Assembly (NCBI GenBank): GCA_002409725.1
Contig: DHOI01000073.1
Coordinates: 14,289-22,121, forward strand
Origin: Christensenella sp. UBA5394
GTDB lineage: Bacteria; Bacillota; Clostridia; Christensenellales; CAG-138
Direction: 5' to 3'
Length of the DNA: 7,833 bases
In this document: piece by piece, positions 6,130-7,833 of the stretch
Position numbering within the stretch: position 1 is the first letter of the stretch
Layout: the number at the start of each line of letters is the position of its first letter
Notes under the pieces: generated by a model
What the model saw: the letters and a program-made list of their open reading frames with translations, nothing else
Databases searched by the model: none
Told to the model about the DNA's origin: nothing
Made by a program: the position numbers and the translations under genes

Positions 6130-7071
6130 TTAGATTACTTTCATAGCGATGGCATCCTGCGCTGCGCGCAGGATAGCGGCATGGTCGATACAATATTTAG
6201 CGAGCAGCTTGGGATAGGGCCCGCATTCCGCGTGCGTATCCCGCACGCCTACAAACACCTGAGGTACCTTTGCGCCGCCCGAGGTAAGCACCTCGGCTAC
6301 CGCGCTGCCAAGGCCGCCTATGATGTTGTGCTCTTCGGCGGTTACTATGCAACCGGTGAGCTTCGCGCTTTCCAATATGAGCGCGCGGTCAATGGGCTTG
6401 ATTGAATACATATCCACCACCCGTGCCTGCACGCCCGTGCAGGCCAGCGACTCGGCCGCTTTAAGCGCTTCGCTGACCATGATGCCGCAGGCGATGATGG
6501 TAACATCCGAACCCTCGCGTACCACATGGCCCTTGCCCGCCTCAAACACGGTGCTTTCATTGTAGAGCGTGGGCATGGCTTCGCGTGAAAGGCGCAGGTA
6601 CATTGGGCCATCATTCTCTACGGCATGTTTTACCATCCAGTCGGTTACACGCTCATCGCTTGCGACCAGCACCTGAAAATTGGGCAGCGCGCGCGTGATG
6701 GCTATATCCTCCAGCGCGTGGTGTGTCGGGCCGTCATACGCATCGGACAGGCCGGCATAAGCGCCGCACAGCTTGATGTTCATGCCCGCGTATGAGCCGA
6801 AAGTACGCGCGGCGAGCAGGCCTATGGAGCTGAGGAACACCGCAAACGTGTTGGCAAAGGGAATCTTGCCTTCCGCCGAAAGGCCCGCGGCCATAGCCAC
6901 CATGTTGGCCTCAGCTATGCCCACGTTAAAAAACCTATCCGGATAGGCTTTGGCGAACAGGGCGGATTTGGTTGAGCCGGAAACATCCGCATCCAGCACG
7001 ACTATGTTCGGGTTTTGCTTGCCGTATTTGACAAGGGCTTCCCCGAAAGCTACCCTTATTTCCTTTGCCAT
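6130..7071 (-). CDS. Transketolase, C-terminal subunit of a split enzyme
   Basis: The 313-residue protein carries the pyrimidine-binding and C-terminal domains of transketolase as a separate chain. Visible features are VLDADVSGSTKS (25-36), the NVGIAEANMV motif (49-58) with the cofactor-activating Glu54, DGPTHHALEDIA (113-124) with the active-site His117, YLRLSREAMP (158-167) with Arg163 where phosphate-binding Arg is found in classical transketolases, and TAEEHNIIGGLGSAV (244-258). Together with the N-terminal partner it should form a TPP-dependent enzyme that moves a two-carbon ketol unit between a ketose and an aldose. The start is 2 bases after the partner's stop, so translation is coupled and subunits are likely equimolar. 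Split transketolases occur both as housekeeping enzymes in Bacillota and as dedicated catabolic enzymes. The operon context favours the latter. Sequence alone does not reveal the donor sugar. Confidence 0.93.
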   Translation of the reverse strand: MAKEIRVAFGEALVKYGKQNPNIVVLDADVSGSTKSALFAKAYPDRFFNVGIAEANMVAMAAGLSAEGKIPFANTFAVFLSSIGLLAARTFGSYAGMNIKLCGAYAGLSDAYDGPTHHALEDIAITRALPNFQVLVASDERVTDWMVKHAVENDGPMYLRLSREAMPTLYNESTVFEAGKGHVVREGSDVTIIACGIMVSEALKAAESLACTGVQARVVDMYSIKPIDRALILESAKLTGCIVTAEEHNIIGGLGSAVAEVLTSGGAKVPQVFVGVRDTHAECGPYPKLLAKYCIDHAAILRAAQDAIAMKVI

Positions 7072-7073
7072 AC

Positions 7074-7833
7074 TTATTTGCCTCCCTTCAGCTCGGCCAT
7101 AGCGACAGTATACTCTCCATCCGTTATCATTTTCCCATGGTATGTGTTCTTGCCCTCCATAAAGGAAACCCCCTTGCCCTTGATCGTCTCGGCTATGATG
7201 ATGCTTGGGCGGCCCTTGACGGTTTTGCAGGAGTCGATTGCATCGCAGATGGAGACTACGTCGTGGCCGTCGCAGCTGACTACCTCAAACCCAAAGGCCT
7301 TAAACCGATCTTCCAAGTTGGCCATGGGCATGATATCATCACATGTGCCGTCCAGCTGCACATGGTTTCTATCCAGTATGACGATTAGGTTGTCAAGCTT
7401 GAACTTGACCGCGCTCATACACGCTTCCCAAATAGTACCCTCGTTAATTTCTCCGTCTCCCATGATGGCATACACGGTAGCGGGGTTATTGTTGAGCTTT
7501 AGGCCAATTGCCATGCCACATGCTGCCGAAAGGCCGATGCCCAACGGGCCGGATGAGAGCTCCACGCCCGGCGTGAGATTACAGCTGGGATGCCCCTGCA
7601 GCCTGGTATCCAGCTGGCGTAGCGTAGCCAGCTCTTCTTTGGGGAAAAAACCCTTTTCCGCAAGCGCGATATACAGCATGGGCGCCGCGTGCCCTTTGGT
7701 AAGAATGATACGGTCGCGCCCATCCCACTTAGGGTTCTTAGGGTCTATCTTCGCTTTTTCAAAGTACAGGGACGCCAGTATCTCGCAGACCGAAAGCGAA
7801 CCGCCCGGATGGCCGGTCTTGGCTGCGTGCAAC
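7074..7833 (-). CDS. Transketolase, N-terminal subunit (5' end beyond the window)
   Basis: About 252 residues of the TPP-diphosphate-binding domain are visible, and the stop is TAA at 7074-7076. The frame runs off the right edge; the TTG at 7832 is an internal leucine codon, not a start. The family normally has about 15 to 30 more residues upstream of TGHPGGSLS. Motifs in visible numbering are KTGHPGGSLS (5-14), LTKGHAAPMLY (44-54), SSGPLGIGLS (93-102), and the TPP/metal motif GDGEINEGTIWEA (125-137) with DRNHVQLDG (154-162), including metal ligand Asn156. CDGHD (188-192) and YHGK (231-234) follow. Active-site histidines His8, His48, His81, His190 and His232 are in place. This chain binds the TPP diphosphate and Mg and pairs with the product of the next gene. 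It is the first visible gene of the operon, so promoter and any upstream sugar-specific genes lie outside. Confidence 0.93.
   Translation of the reverse strand, partial: LHAAKTGHPGGSLSVCEILASLYFEKAKIDPKNPKWDGRDRIILTKGHAAPMLYIALAEKGFFPKEELATLRQLDTRLQGHPSCNLTPGVELSSGPLGIGLSAACGMAIGLKLNNNPATVYAIMGDGEINEGTIWEACMSAVKFKLDNLIVILDRNHVQLDGTCDDIMPMANLEDRFKAFGFEVVSCDGHDVVSICDAIDSCKTVKGRPSIIIAETIKGKGVSFMEGKNTYHGKMITDGEYTVAMAELKGGK
7081..7088 (-). promoter_or_regulatory. Ribosome binding site of the C-terminal transketolase subunit, inside the N-terminal gene
   Basis: On the minus strand this reads AAGGGAGG, formed by the last Lys-Gly-Gly codons of the N-terminal subunit, and lies 9 bases before the ATG at 7071. 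The GGK C-terminal tail of the first subunit thus doubles as the initiation signal of the second, an arrangement that supports coupled synthesis of the two halves. Confidence 0.7.

Noticed and set aside
5386..6405. Long open frame (about 339 codons) on the plus strand opposite the TIM-barrel and transketolase genes
   Set aside because: It is antisense to two well-supported genes, spans their boundary, has no recognisable motif and is explained by few stop codons in GC-rich complementary frames.
7830..7832. TTG codon at the right edge as the start of the transketolase N-terminal subunit
   Set aside because: Family members have conserved residues upstream of TGHPGGSLS. The reading frame runs off the edge, so the gene is truncated by the window.

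Overview
The window looks like a chromosomal segment from a GC-rich, spore-forming member of the Bacillota (Clostridia-type). The basis is an spmA-spmB spore-maturation pair, strong AGGAGG-type ribosome binding sites, compact gene packing and high G+C at third codon positions. No mobile element, tRNA, rRNA or CRISPR array is visible, and the genus cannot be named from the sequence alone.

Left half, plus strand: the 3' end of spmA (cut by the window edge) overlaps spmB by 4 bases (ATGA). A short intergenic leader follows, with a possible promoter and a small inverted repeat. Next comes comB, a 2-phosphosulfolactate phosphatase family gene, and then a 425-residue PLP-dependent aminotransferase of the unusual class I subgroup that contains some bacterial aspartate aminotransferases. 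A near-perfect hairpin with T-rich flanks on both strands (2943-2987) closes this side and also serves the opposite side.

Right half, minus strand, read from right to left: five tightly spaced genes with gaps of 2 to 38 bases that look like one operon entering from beyond the right edge. They are the N-terminal half of a split transketolase (5' end missing), the C-terminal half, a xylose-isomerase-like TIM-barrel isomerase/epimerase, an NAD-dependent D-2-hydroxyacid dehydrogenase of the glycerate dehydrogenase/hydroxypyruvate reductase type, and a GarK/GlxK-type glycerate kinase.

The last two enzymes fit a hydroxypyruvate to D-glycerate to phosphoglycerate exit into lower glycolysis. The TIM barrel could be a hydroxypyruvate isomerase or a sugar epimerase. 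The dedicated transketolase could consume or supply ketol units, and hydroxypyruvate is itself a classical transketolase donor. The operon therefore reads as a sugar or sugar-acid catabolic pathway whose entry substrate, transporter, kinase and regulator lie outside the window. This is the most interesting part. The second point of interest is comB between sporulation genes and an aminotransferase, because sulfolactate is a known component of Bacillus spores.
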